Shown: positions 30,801-40,305 of the stretch, in pieces | Position numbering within the stretch: the stretch's first letter is position 1 | Layout of the letters: every line of letters starts with the position of its first letter | NCBI GenBank assembly: GCA_010356995.1 | Contig: ML996688.1 | Coordinates: 992,001-1,056,000, forward strand | Direction of reading: 5' to 3' | DNA: 64,000 bases | From: Trichodelitschia bisporula | Lineage: Eukaryota > Ascomycota > Dothideomycetes > Phaeotrichales > Phaeotrichaceae | Notes under the pieces: generated by a model | The model's input: only the letters and a program-made list of their open reading frames with translations | Told to the model about the DNA's origin: nothing | Database searches by the model: none | Position numbers and translations under genes: made by a program

Positions 30801-31030
30801 ACGGGCATGATGGCAAGTGCAGGTGGCATTAGATCGAGCTACGAGAGGAAATTACAGTAGGCCGTACGTGGAAACTGAAATCACCTTTGCCCAAACTCCC
30901 ATCCTATTACCAAGTTTCACTGAACTCCTGTCCCATCCCATGTGTCCGCACATCCGTATCTCGCACGAGTCTAGCACCATTCATCTTCTAATGCCATCCC
31001 TCGTCAGCCGCAGTTCTCCTTCCCGAGCAG

Positions 31031-32257
31031 TCAACGCCACTTACCACCCCTGACGATGCCCCAAAACTCCACCCGGCGAGTATGCAGCGGGTGACCACGC
31101 GCAAACGACTCTCCAGGCTTGGCCCAGTACTCCGATTCCACGACCTTGATCGGCACGCCAGCACGGTTGATACGGTGAGCGAGCGTGAGGAAGGGAGCCG
31201 TAATGCGGGTGCGGCGCTCGATAGCCACTTCATCGCACTTGGTATCCATCCACTGAATTGTGAGAAGCTCGAGATTATCCGCCCCCGCAGCAATTGTGTT
31301 GTAAGCCGCCTGCGAGCGACACTGAAGCACCGAATCCAGCATGTCCGTGTTCGGGGCATTCACGGCGTCGAGGAAAACGCCATCCCAAGTGAAACGCACG
31401 AAAATCTTGCGCACCTTCCTGAGCGGAGAGTGGGGCTGCTTCTGGATCATATCAAGCATGTCTTCGAAGAAGCTCAGATGCGAAAAGCCCTGGCAGACGT
31501 TGAGGAATAGCGTAGTGCGCGCGTAGTGCCACTGAACTGCCTCGGCGTACAGCTGCCGGTTGATGAGGAGGAGCTTGACGGGCGGCGGCCAGTCCGAGAG
31601 CTTCATGATCGGCAGCATGTGCTGGTACTTGGTCCGGCGCCCGATGGACGTAATGCTCAGATTGCGCAGCTTTATAATTTGGCGGAGGTAGAAACGCATT
31701 TGACGCTTCTCACCATCATGCAGCCAGCGCAACGCAGGCGTGTCCGCGCAAACGAAAATATTGTAGTCGCGCTGATTTAGTTCTGCGCCGTCTGGAGCGA
31801 TGCCGTGGGGACCCACAACGGCCTTCAAGGTGGCCTCGAGGTTCGCAAGCTCGGCCGCGTCGGCCTCGTCGTCCGCGTCGCTCGCGGCAGCTCCGTTCGC
31901 CTTGTTCGCAGCAGCTGCGCCGTTGAGGGCAAGGCCGAGGCCGTCAAAGTCATCAGGCTCGCCCATGTCCCCGGCTGGGTGGTGGTAATCTGGGTTAGGA
32001 ACGTACACGTTGCCGATCATTTTCTTGAAGTCGTGCTTCGGGTCGTCGCCCTCGAGCAAGTAAAAGTGCTGCCAAAGCCACTGGTTCTGCCCCGGGAAAG
32101 GATAACGTGTGGCTGGTTTAGGTCGAGGCACGCTAGGGTCGACTTCCTCCAACCACTTCTTCAGCCGCAGGTCAGGGCCATCCTTGGTGACGGAGACGAA
32201 CTCGAAGATGAGCTGGCGGATCTCCAGAGGCAGAGTGAGCAGGGTGAGGGGAGCCAT
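31031..32257 (-). CDS. F-box-like protein (408 aa)
   Basis: The N terminus LLTLPLEIRQLIFEFV is an F-box-like helix of the type found in many fungal proteins that also contain RQLYAEA...F motifs (LLLINRQLYAEAVQWHYARTTLFL, residues ~230-255). An acidic Ala/Asp/Asn-rich insert (about 100-145) breaks the middle. Such proteins are thought to be substrate adaptors of SCF ubiquitin ligases, but no LRR or WD repeats are present and the target is unknown. The frame ends at KWR within GGTAAGTGGCG, a strong donor-like sequence, so the true C terminus may be spliced to a short downstream exon. Confidence 0.65.
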   Translation of the reverse strand: MAPLTLLTLPLEIRQLIFEFVSVTKDGPDLRLKKWLEEVDPSVPRPKPATRYPFPGQNQWLWQHFYLLEGDDPKHDFKKMIGNVYVPNPDYHHPAGDMGEPDDFDGLGLALNGAAAANKANGAAASDADDEADAAELANLEATLKAVVGPHGIAPDGAELNQRDYNIFVCADTPALRWLHDGEKRQMRFYLRQIIKLRNLSITSIGRRTKYQHMLPIMKLSDWPPPVKLLLINRQLYAEAVQWHYARTTLFLNVCQGFSHLSFFEDMLDMIQKQPHSPLRKVRKIFVRFTWDGVFLDAVNAPNTDMLDSVLQCRSQAAYNTIAAGADNLELLTIQWMDTKCDEVAIERRTRITAPFLTLAHRINRAGVPIKVVESEYWAKPGESFARGHPLHTRRVEFWGIVRGGKWR

Positions 32258-33546
32258 GACGAGATGGTGGTTGGATGCGAGAGGGTGGATTGTCGGGGAA
32301 CTTGACGATGAGGCTCAGTCAAGGTTGCGGGGAGGAGAGGGGGAGTTGCTCGGAGCTGGACGATTGGCGGCAAGGCTGACAGTCAGTGGATGCCTGCTGC
32401 TTGGCGCGACCGGAGACACTCTGCTGCTGTGTCTAGAACTAGCTGTGAGGAAGAAACCAGGCAATCATCGAAGGTAATAGAGGATGTAGTAATTTGCTAG
32501 ATAGTGATAGAGGTGCTCTAGTAGGTGAATCTCGAGCCGCACGTGCGATGTCGGAGGAACGGAGAAGGTTGTAGAGAAGGAGGACGATGGAGAAGCAGAG
32601 GAACGGAGAGTGGGAGACGAGGAGGAACAAGAGAAGGAGGTGAATACTTGACTACGCCGAGCCATCAGCTATTGTTGCATTGAAGATGGTGAGTCTCCAT
32701 TATTACGTCTGTTCTCTTGGGTAAGGGGTTGGGACAAGCAAAAGGCAATCGTGACCCCACCGGGCGAGAGGCATCTGTGGCGTCGCGGGGTCAGCCTGGA
32801 ACTTGAGAGGGGAAGGTGGGGCTGATTCTGTTCCCAGAAGGGTTTAGGCTCTGAGGTGATCGCGTCGCCCGCGACTTCACCACCCGTCAAGCTTTATCCT
32901 CTCCATCACCTTGTCTCTGTGCCTCTGTTCATGAACCCTCGTGCAATGCCATAAAACAGGAGCCTAATAGGGTGCTTCATTGTCAGGTATCCCGATAACG
33001 CACTCAAGACCTGTCCATCAATCTCTAGTTTTAGGCCTAAACACGTTAAGCAACTTTCAACTGCTTCGCAGTCTCACGAACTTCAACCTACCAACAAGAA
33101 CCCAAAACGCGCATTAACTATGGTCTCCCTCTCTCCTACATCCCTCTTGTAGCTCGCACTAACCTTCTAGAAGCCAGACGTCCCTCACAAGCCCCCATTT
33201 TCCCACCACTCCCCTCCAGCCCTCAATCTGACGCCCCCCCCTGCCCGTTCATCAACCCTCCATCTGCCATGGCAGACAACCTCCGTAGTGCGCTCAATGC
33301 ACATCCCCACGAGGCCCGCGGGCTAGCTCGATGGAGCGAGGCGACGCGGGGCTGTCTCTATCGGGATATACACGGCGGGAGCAATTAATCCCGAAAAAAA
33401 TGCCCCGTATATCTATTGCCGTCGGTCGTCATCGCACTCTCGGATTCAACCTCACTCCTTTCCCTATTACCACTGGTCGTGGTCACACTCTCTGATCCGA
33501 CCTCACACACTTTCCCTACAGCTAAGGCCTTGAAGCTACCAGCACA
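32258..33546. other. Divergent intergenic region (F-box-like gene / GH5 gene)
   Basis: About 1.3 kb with A/G-rich DNA at 32420-32660 and C/T-rich leader DNA at 33160-33540. No gene, RNA gene or mobile element recognised. Confidence 0.45.
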
Positions 33547-34614
33547 ATGGGCGTCCGCTCCTTCCTCGTCCTCGCGCTCGCCTCTGCGGCGTTCGCAGCC
33601 CCGCTCTCGCTCACAGCTAATGAGGAGGATAGCGCCGCGGCGGGCAAATTCCAGTTCTTCGGCATCAACGAGAGTGGCCCCGAGTTTGGTGAGAAGAAGT
33701 TCCCTGGGATCAAGAACAAGGATGTATGTGGCTTTGACTGAGAAAGCAGAGCAGAGCAGAGCTGATGGACGCAGTACGTATGGCCAGAGCTGAGCACCAT
33801 CGACACCTTCCTCAAGAAAGGCATGAACACAATCCGCGTCAACTTCCTAATGGAGCGTCTGGTGCCCAACCAGCTCACGGGCAAAATGGACGAAGTCTAC
33901 CTCAAAGACCTCAAAACCACCGTCGACTACATAACCCGCAAAAACGCCTACGCAATGATAGTCCCCCACAACTACGGGCGCTACTACGAAAAAATCATCA
34001 CCTCCCCCTCCGACTTCGAAACCTACTGGCGCACCACCGCCACGCCCTTCAAGGGAGACGACAAAGTAATCTTCGACACCAACAACGAATACCACGACAT
34101 GGACCAATCCCTCGTACAACAACTCAACCAAGCCGCGATCAATGGCATCCGGGCCGCGGGCGCAAATACGCAGTACATAAATGCGGAGGGGAATTCGTGG
34201 AGTGGCGCGTGGACGTGGGTGTCCAGCGGGAATGGCGCTAGTCTGGTGAGCTTGCGCGATCCGGCGAATAAACTCATGTACCAGATGCACCAGTATCTGG
34301 ACCAAGACGGCAGTGGGTCACACGCCGAGTGCGTGAGCAGCACCATCGGAGTCGAGCGCCTCAAGGCGGCCACGGCGTGGCTGAAGCAGAACAAGAAAAT
34401 GGGCGTGTTGGGCGAGTTTGCCGGGGGTGATAACCCGCAGTGCAAGACTGCGGTCAAGGGGATGCTGGAGTATATGAAGCAGAATAGCGATGTGTGGAAG
34501 GGGGCGATTTGGTGGGCTGCTGGGCCGTGGTGGGCGGATTATATGTTCAGCCTTGAGCCGGGGAAGGGGAAGGCTGTTGGGCCGTATTTGGATTTGATCA
34601 GTTCGTATGCGTAG
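33547..34614 (+). CDS. GH5 endo-beta-1,4-glucanase, secreted (338 aa)
   Basis: Exons 33547-33723 and 33775-34614 (intron GTATGT...CGCAG). Signal peptide GVRSFLVLALASAAFAAPLS. The (beta/alpha)8 GH5 subfamily-5-type core shows KFQFFGINESGPEFGE near the start, NTIRVNFLMERL, VPHNYGRYY, the acid/base Glu in DTNNEYHDM (about residue 164), INAEGNSWSGAW, MHQYLDQDGSGSHAEC, and the nucleophile Glu in LGEFAGG (about 273). No cellulose-binding module or linker is present, so it is a catalytic-domain-only enzyme. It hydrolyses internal beta-1,4 links in cellulose or mixed-linkage glucans outside the cell. NNEYHD replaces the more usual NNEPHD. Confidence 0.9.
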
Positions 34615-34930
34615 GGTGTGGTGGGTTAGGGGAATGAATGGTTGTGGGGGTTCGTGAAAGCTTCATTTCTTGCTTCTGACGGTGGTCGTCTCCTGCTAGA
34701 GACACCGACTCAATGATGCCCGCTAATATACAGCGCCGAAAACACAGGTAAAGTCCTCCTAATCGTGCAAAAAAAGGTATGAAGCACAACTGTAAAAGTC
34801 ATAAGCGCGCCATCCAAAAGCAAGGACAAAAACACCGCCCTTCCAGCCTGCCCAGCCAGCCAGCCGTGTATCATATCAAACCCAAAAGTATCGTATCATC
34901 ATCCGTCCACAAACGCCCATAGACCCCCCA

Positions 34931-37624
34931 TTACTTATCTGCAAAAACAATCGGCACACCAATACTCTTCCTCAGCTCCTCGCGGCGCTTATCCCTCCTC
35001 TTCTCCCTGATATGCTTCCTCAACCCACCGACACCCACATACTCCACCCTAACGCCAAACGCATGCCACACGCGTGCCGCACGGCTTTCCCCGCTCTCGC
35101 GCCGCTCCTTGCGCAGCTTACGCAGCTGCTTCGGACTCGGGCTCTCCCCAACGGACCGCGGCTCATCCGCCATGACGTCGAGCGTACCGGACTTGCGCGC
35201 CGCGCCATTCGCCATAATCCCCTCCCCAGCACCACTCAGACTCCCACTCCCACTCGCCCTCCTCCTCACCACCTGCCCACCCCGAATAATCCTCCTTCCA
35301 ACAGGCAAATTAACAAAATGTTTCTTCCCTAAACTCCCCACCCTCTCAATCCCTAACGAATTCCCAATCAAAAAGCCCCCACTCCTCTGCAGGACCCTCT
35401 TCAAGCTCCCCACCCGTCCCAAGTCAACCTCACTCGTATCCCCCCCAGGCGGCAAGCGCGCCCCACCCAGCCGCGCAAACTCCTCATCCGCAACCTCCTC
35501 CTCGACCTCCTCGTCGTCCTCGACCTGCGCCCAGAAGCGCTGCGGGTGCCAGAAGGGATGCAAGTTCCCGTGCCTATCCTGTTCGCGGCGCCGCGCGGCG
35601 TAGGACGAGCCCGCCATAGTACTCTCCCAGTGCTGGGGCGGTCGGAGGAGGGACTCGGAGTAGCGCCTTGCCTTCGCAGCGAGCGATTCGCGGCGCTGCA
35701 GTGTAGGACGGGGGGCGGGCGACGAGTGACGGGAAGGCGGGCGCACGGCGTCCAGCGGGCTCTCCTTGACTTCGTCGTTGGGAGTCGCGGGGTGGATGTT
35801 GATAGCCGGAGGAACGAGGAGGGCGGGGGGCTCAGGGGGGGTGCGCGGGTGCTTGAGCGGGGAGTCGAAGGCGGGCGGTGAGGAGACGCGGCGCTGGAGC
35901 TGCTGCGTGGGGGTGCCGGGGATGGTGGGAAGGGAGGTGCGCAGCGACTCGGCTGGCGCGGAGGTGTCGGTTGAGATGGTGACGGCGCCGGTGAGGCTGT
36001 GGCGCCGGCTGCCAGTTGCGCTGGCGATTTGCTGCACGACGAGGAGGCTGCGGTTGGTGTGCGGGAAGATGCTGATGGCGGTCGCTTCGCTGACGATGCC
36101 CTCGCTCACCACGCCTTCGGAAAAGACGGACAGTGGGGAGGTCTGCGCAAAGACGTGCCGCGCTACCGCGTGCTCTTCCCCTAACGTGCCAGGGGCGGCG
36201 GAGCGGAAGGTTGAGTAGGAGATTATGCTGCGGCGGTCGGAGAGTTCGAGACTGGGGTGGTCGGAGACGAGAGAGGCGCGAATATTGGGGTTAGGTTGGC
36301 TGGGCTCTGGGGTGTGCAGAGCGATGGAGGGGATGATAGACTGTTCGGGGACAGCAGGGAGGGGTTTGTCGAGGTTGGATGCCGTGGACTCTCGCTTCGC
36401 GCCAGCTTTGGCGTCCGCTGTGATGTCCAGAACTTCGCCAGCGGGCAAGCTCATAACCCGCTCCAGCGCCTTCTGTGTCGCAGCGCGCGTGGGGTCGTGG
36501 AAGCGGTGCGTCGTGTGGCGCATCGAGTACTTGGGTGACGTAGGCAGAAGGGCGCCGGCAGACGAATCGCTCGAGTCTGAAATGCGCTTCTCGCGCTTCT
36601 CGTTGAGACCCAGCGGGACAGGAACGGGCCGCGACCGAGCGAGATCCAGCGGGAGCGACACGGCGCGTAGCCCCGACTGTCGCGATAGCCCCAGGGCCTC
36701 GGACCTCAGGGACGGACTATCCTTTTGATGCTTGAGAACACGAGCAGCCGATGGCGACTTGGTGCGGAACTCCGCAGCATGGCTACTGGTGTCGAAAGTG
36801 GAAGCGCCTAGGCGGACGCCGCCCACGGGTGAAGAACTAGTTGAGGAGTTGCTACGGAGCGAAAGATTCTTGCTGACATGGCGCAAAGTCCGCTGGCGCT
36901 GCGGCGGCGTGGAGATGACGACGGCTTCGATGATGGTGGATGACGTCGACATAGCCGAATGACGGCGGGAGTCCGACTCCATGTCGTAAGGACGGTCAGT
37001 GCGACTCGACCACCTCGACGGCGAATAGCCGGTAGGAATTTCCGTTGCGCTGCTCGACGTCGGCGTCGAGGGAGGGTTCGCCTGTCTCGCGGGAGTTTCC
37101 GCATGCTTCCTGTCTCTCTTGCGACGCACTGTCACATTCCGCATCAAGTTTGTGTCCCATTCACGGTTTGGAATGCCATCGACCCACGAGGCTGTTGGAG
37201 TTATGTCCGCGTCGTCGCGTTCGAACTCGAGACCCAACCCGGGGTCGTCGGTGATGTCTAGTGATGCGCGATTGCGACTAGGCTGGTCGCCGTCCGACGA
37301 AGCTTCTTCCCGTGCCGTCTGGAAAGATTGCGACAAGGACGCAGGCGGCGTAGTATCCGGAGTGGGTGGCGACCGCTGCTGCTGCACTTGAATCGGCGTG
37401 TTGCCCGACGACTTGTGAGGTGAGCGCATTTCGCCGTCGCGCGTGTTCGATGGAGGAGTGGGTGGAAGGGAAGCATCGCGGTCAGCGCTGTTAGCGAGAA
37501 AGGGGGAGAGCGCTGGCAGTGCTGGAGGTTGCACGGCGCCTGGGGATGCAGCGACAGGTCCGTGTCGCGGCAGGGCCTTGTGCGATCGAAAATTCGGAGC
37601 GGTTCTGAGGTCGGCGGCCGGCAT
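34931..37624 (-). CDS. Large Ser/Pro-rich fungal protein of unknown function (897 aa)
   Basis: A single open frame; ATG 37624 is the first ATG (the frame is open further upstream but only with non-ATG codons). Most of the protein is low-complexity Ser/Thr/Pro/Arg sequence, probably disordered. Ordered-looking islands are WVDGIPNREWDTNLMRNVTVRRKRDRK (about residues 145-172) and a basic, Gly-rich C-terminal region (from RVLQRSGGFLIGNSLGIERVG to RRIIRGGQVVRRR), followed by a RVWHAFGVRVEYVGVGGLRKHIR helix. No catalytic domain recognised. Convergent with the GH5 gene 316 bp away. Confidence 0.65.
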   Translation of the reverse strand: MPAADLRTAPNFRSHKALPRHGPVAASPGAVQPPALPALSPFLANSADRDASLPPTPPSNTRDGEMRSPHKSSGNTPIQVQQQRSPPTPDTTPPASLSQSFQTAREEASSDGDQPSRNRASLDITDDPGLGLEFERDDADITPTASWVDGIPNREWDTNLMRNVTVRRKRDRKHAETPARQANPPSTPTSSSATEIPTGYSPSRWSSRTDRPYDMESDSRRHSAMSTSSTIIEAVVISTPPQRQRTLRHVSKNLSLRSNSSTSSSPVGGVRLGASTFDTSSHAAEFRTKSPSAARVLKHQKDSPSLRSEALGLSRQSGLRAVSLPLDLARSRPVPVPLGLNEKREKRISDSSDSSAGALLPTSPKYSMRHTTHRFHDPTRAATQKALERVMSLPAGEVLDITADAKAGAKRESTASNLDKPLPAVPEQSIIPSIALHTPEPSQPNPNIRASLVSDHPSLELSDRRSIISYSTFRSAAPGTLGEEHAVARHVFAQTSPLSVFSEGVVSEGIVSEATAISIFPHTNRSLLVVQQIASATGSRRHSLTGAVTISTDTSAPAESLRTSLPTIPGTPTQQLQRRVSSPPAFDSPLKHPRTPPEPPALLVPPAINIHPATPNDEVKESPLDAVRPPSRHSSPAPRPTLQRRESLAAKARRYSESLLRPPQHWESTMAGSSYAARRREQDRHGNLHPFWHPQRFWAQVEDDEEVEEEVADEEFARLGGARLPPGGDTSEVDLGRVGSLKRVLQRSGGFLIGNSLGIERVGSLGKKHFVNLPVGRRIIRGGQVVRRRASGSGSLSGAGEGIMANGAARKSGTLDVMADEPRSVGESPSPKQLRKLRKERRESGESRAARVWHAFGVRVEYVGVGGLRKHIREKRRDKRREELRKSIGVPIVFADK

Positions 37625-37973
37625 GATGGCTACTGGGCTAAAGGGGAGTGGTGGTGATGGGTGGTGGTCACAGAGCTTGCTGGGCCCTTGACGCAACCTT
37701 GATTGCGCATGGGCACCGGCAGTGGATGCGAGGGAGTGAGTGAGTGAAGTTGAGCGAGAGTGGGTGGCGAGAGAGGGATGGTGTGTATGCGGCTCTTGGT
37801 TTTGGGTTTAAAGGAGGATGAGGGTTGACGACACGATGAGCAGCTTTGGATGGGGACTTGGAAGGCCAATGGAAGCAAAAGAGGAACGGAGGGAGATGAG
37901 AGGTTGAGAGTGCTGATTCTGCGACGGGTGTGCAGCTACGTCGTGTGGGACTGGCTGGGGGGTTTGGGGGCTG

Positions 37974-38213
37974 NNNNNNNNNNNNNNNNNNNNNNNNNNN
38001 NNNNNNNNNNNNNNNNNNNNNNNNNNNNNNNNNNNNNNNNNNNNNNNNNNNNNNNNNNNNNNNNNNNNNNNNNNNNNNNNNNNNNNNNNNNNNNNNNNNN
38101 NNNNNNNNNNNNNNNNNNNNNNNNNNNNNNNNNNNNNNNNNNNNNNNNNNNNNNNNNNNNNNNNNNNNNNNNNNNNNNNNNNNNNNNNNNNNNNNNNNNN
38201 NNNNNNNNNNNNN
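37974..38213. other. Assembly gap, 240 N
   Basis: A run of N. The flanks are G-rich (GGGGGGTTTGGGGGC before, GGAAGGGG-type DNA after), a plausible reason for failed assembly. The true size is unknown. Confidence 0.99.
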
Positions 38214-38363
38214 GACGGGAAGTTGGTGTGGGCGCGTCCTTGCGTTTGACTGGGTGGGAAGGGGACGAGCCAGCTGGAAGGGGAGAGACGGAAGTGACTG
38301 GGATGTTGAAGAGGAAGAAGAGACTCTCAGGTGACGAAGGAGGCGGCCGTCAACTTGGCGCTC

Positions 38364-38394
<31 letters not shown>

Positions 38395-38440
38395 GGAGTT
38401 GGAGTTGGTGAGGGTGAGGGTGAGGGTGAGGGGTGTCTTT
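38364..38440. repeat. GA microsatellite followed by short G-rich repeats
   Basis: (GA)n about 38364-38392, then TTGGAG units, then GTGAGG/GGTGAG units to about 38432. Confidence 0.9.
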
Positions 38441-38852
38441 GGGGGGGGGGGAGGACGATGTGAGAGACAGAGAGAGGCGAACGGCAGAGAAGTGAGGGGA
38501 AGAAGCTGAACTGCTTGAGGGCCGCGTAGGGCAGACCTCATAGGGCTCATCATTTGCTACTTCACCAACGCCCATTCCTGCGACCCAACTCATGCTTCCT
38601 TTCCCGTTCGACGCAACGTTGACAGTGTTGCTTAGCGCTGAGATGCTGTAGAGTAGCGCCGTTGCATGTTGGTTCCCTGTGCAGCGGGAGTGAAGTGGTG
38701 AAGAGGGGTGGATTGATGCATATCTGGTTGCCGAGTACAACCCACAGCGGTAGCATTTGCCCCCTCTCTTCTTTGCTGCCGTGGGAGCATCGGTGATCGG
38801 ATTGCCGCCACTCCATTCGGCGATGTCGGTCTCTTCTTTCTTCCGTACCATG

Positions 38853-38854
<2 letters not shown>

Positions 38855-38922
<68 letters not shown>
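38855..38922. repeat. CT microsatellite
   Basis: Near-perfect (CT)n of about 68 bp interrupted by two single G substitutions. Confidence 0.95.
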
Positions 38923-38974
38923 TACGGTACACTCTCTCGTGGTCGTTGGTGTGTCGTCCGTCGTCTGTCTGCAA

Positions 38975-39040
38975 CCCCTCTCTTCCCCTCTCTTCCCCTC
39001 TCTTCCCCTCTCTTCCCCTCTCTTCCCCTCTCCTCCCCTC
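38975..39040. repeat. 10-bp minisatellite, unit TCTTCCCCTC
   Basis: About 6.5 head-to-tail copies with exact 10-bp spacing; the last copies carry T-to-C changes. Confidence 0.93.
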
Positions 39041-39128
39041 TCCCCACATGTCGTCCTTGCTCATCTCTGGACCCTACCACGCACACCTTCCACGCAACAG
39101 TACCCCACTTAGCGATAATGCCGGCTAA

Positions 39129-39276
39129 TTTGCCGTCATTCGCACGATAAGGCGCGTGTCTAAAAAGACGGCAAAAGATTAAGTTGCATCTGATGCAAAT
39201 GTCAGGCATGAAAAGGCAGACAGTCCACTACTTGCGGCGCAGCCAGCCACTCGGCAGCGCCTAGTCCTGCCGAGTG
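39129..39276. repeat. Cluster of three perfect inverted repeats
   Basis: Arms TTTGCCGTC (39129-39137) / GACGGCAAA (39167-39175); TTGCATC (39184-39190) / GATGCAA (39192-39198); and CACTCGGCAG (39248-39257) / CTGCCGAGTG (39267-39276). All arms are perfect. Confidence 0.8.
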
Positions 39277-39689
39277 ATTAGTGCGCGCGCGCAAGCGGAA
39301 GGGACAAGCTTGTGTTCTGGCGCGTCGGAGATGTATGGGGGACATTTTGAAGCTTTTCCCTTAGCAAACAGGGCTGGTTAATGGCCTGGCACTGTACCCT
39401 GCCGTTTGTTCGTAGCGACAGCGGCAACCTAACAGCGCAAACCGTCTCCGCATGTGAAAGTGAGGGAGAATCAAGCATATTTCGCTGATAAATGGCAGGA
39501 AGGCTGGGCATGTATCAAGAGAGCCAGGCCCATCACCGAGGCGAAATCCAGACTGTCAAGTAAAGAAAAAAGGCACACTCGCTCTTGCCCGTTTCAGCTG
39601 AGGGGCCGCGGAGGAGGGCGTGCACGGACTTGGGGTGACCTGGACCGGTGGGGGGGCACTGGGGGAAAGGGTGGCCTAAGCGCAGATGG

Positions 39690-39780
39690 AGAGAGGCGAG
39701 GGAAGAGAGAGAGAGAGGGGGGGGGGGCAGAGAGGGAGAGAGAGGAGAGAGAGGCGAGAGAGGGAGAGAGAGGGAGAGAT
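39690..39780. repeat. Purine-only tract
   Basis: About 90 bp of GA-rich simple sequence including a run of about 12 G at 39717-39727. Confidence 0.85.
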
Positions 39781-40305
39781 GACATGAGGATTGAGTGTAC
39801 GAGCAATGAGTTAGTAACAGTAATAAAAGCGTCGATAGAAGACAGTACAAAGTGTCAAATAAGAAGAGAAGAAACGAGCAATCCTCCATCACAGAGAGAG
39901 CAGGCGCGAGTGACAAGTGACAAGCGTGGCCGATCGAAAAGTGACAACCTCGAATCTGCTCCACCAACACTCTCCCCCTCCCTCACCCTAGGCTTGCTCA
40001 CCTACTCCCTTGCTCCCTCACTGCTTCCTCATTCCCTAAACCTCTTCTCTACAAACTCCACCCCGCCCGATTCCCCATCATCACCACGTACAACTTCACC
40101 TCCAATTGCACTGTAGGCCTGCACCCATTGGATTCCATCCCCAGAATCACAATCCCCCTCTTTCGTAGTCACTTCTATTTCCCCCAGAATCCCCCGCATC
40201 CTCCTCCGCATCCTCCTCCGCATCCCCGCCTGCGCATGGCCCAGCCACCGGCTACAACTACCGCGCACTCGCACTCGCTCCGCCCGCTGACCGTAGCAAT
40301 ACAGC

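Larger units (their letters stand above)
37625..40305. other. Repeat-rich intergenic region with assembly gap
   Basis: Lies between two divergent large genes. It contains the 240-N gap, GA/CT microsatellites, a 10-bp minisatellite and three perfect hairpins (each listed separately). From 39930 on there is a C/T-rich leader for the gene starting at 40306. Open frames here are low-complexity artefacts. Confidence 0.6.

Noticed and set aside
18655-34614. Biosynthetic or catabolic gene cluster from RRP43 to GH5
   Set aside because: The genes belong to unrelated pathways (RNA decay, propionate, NADase, cellulose) and are arranged in mixed orientation without shared promoter words.
38327-39064. 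Long Arg/Glu/Ser-repeat frame in the microsatellite zone
   Set aside because: The translation is only the GA/CT simple repeats read in codons; no gene structure.
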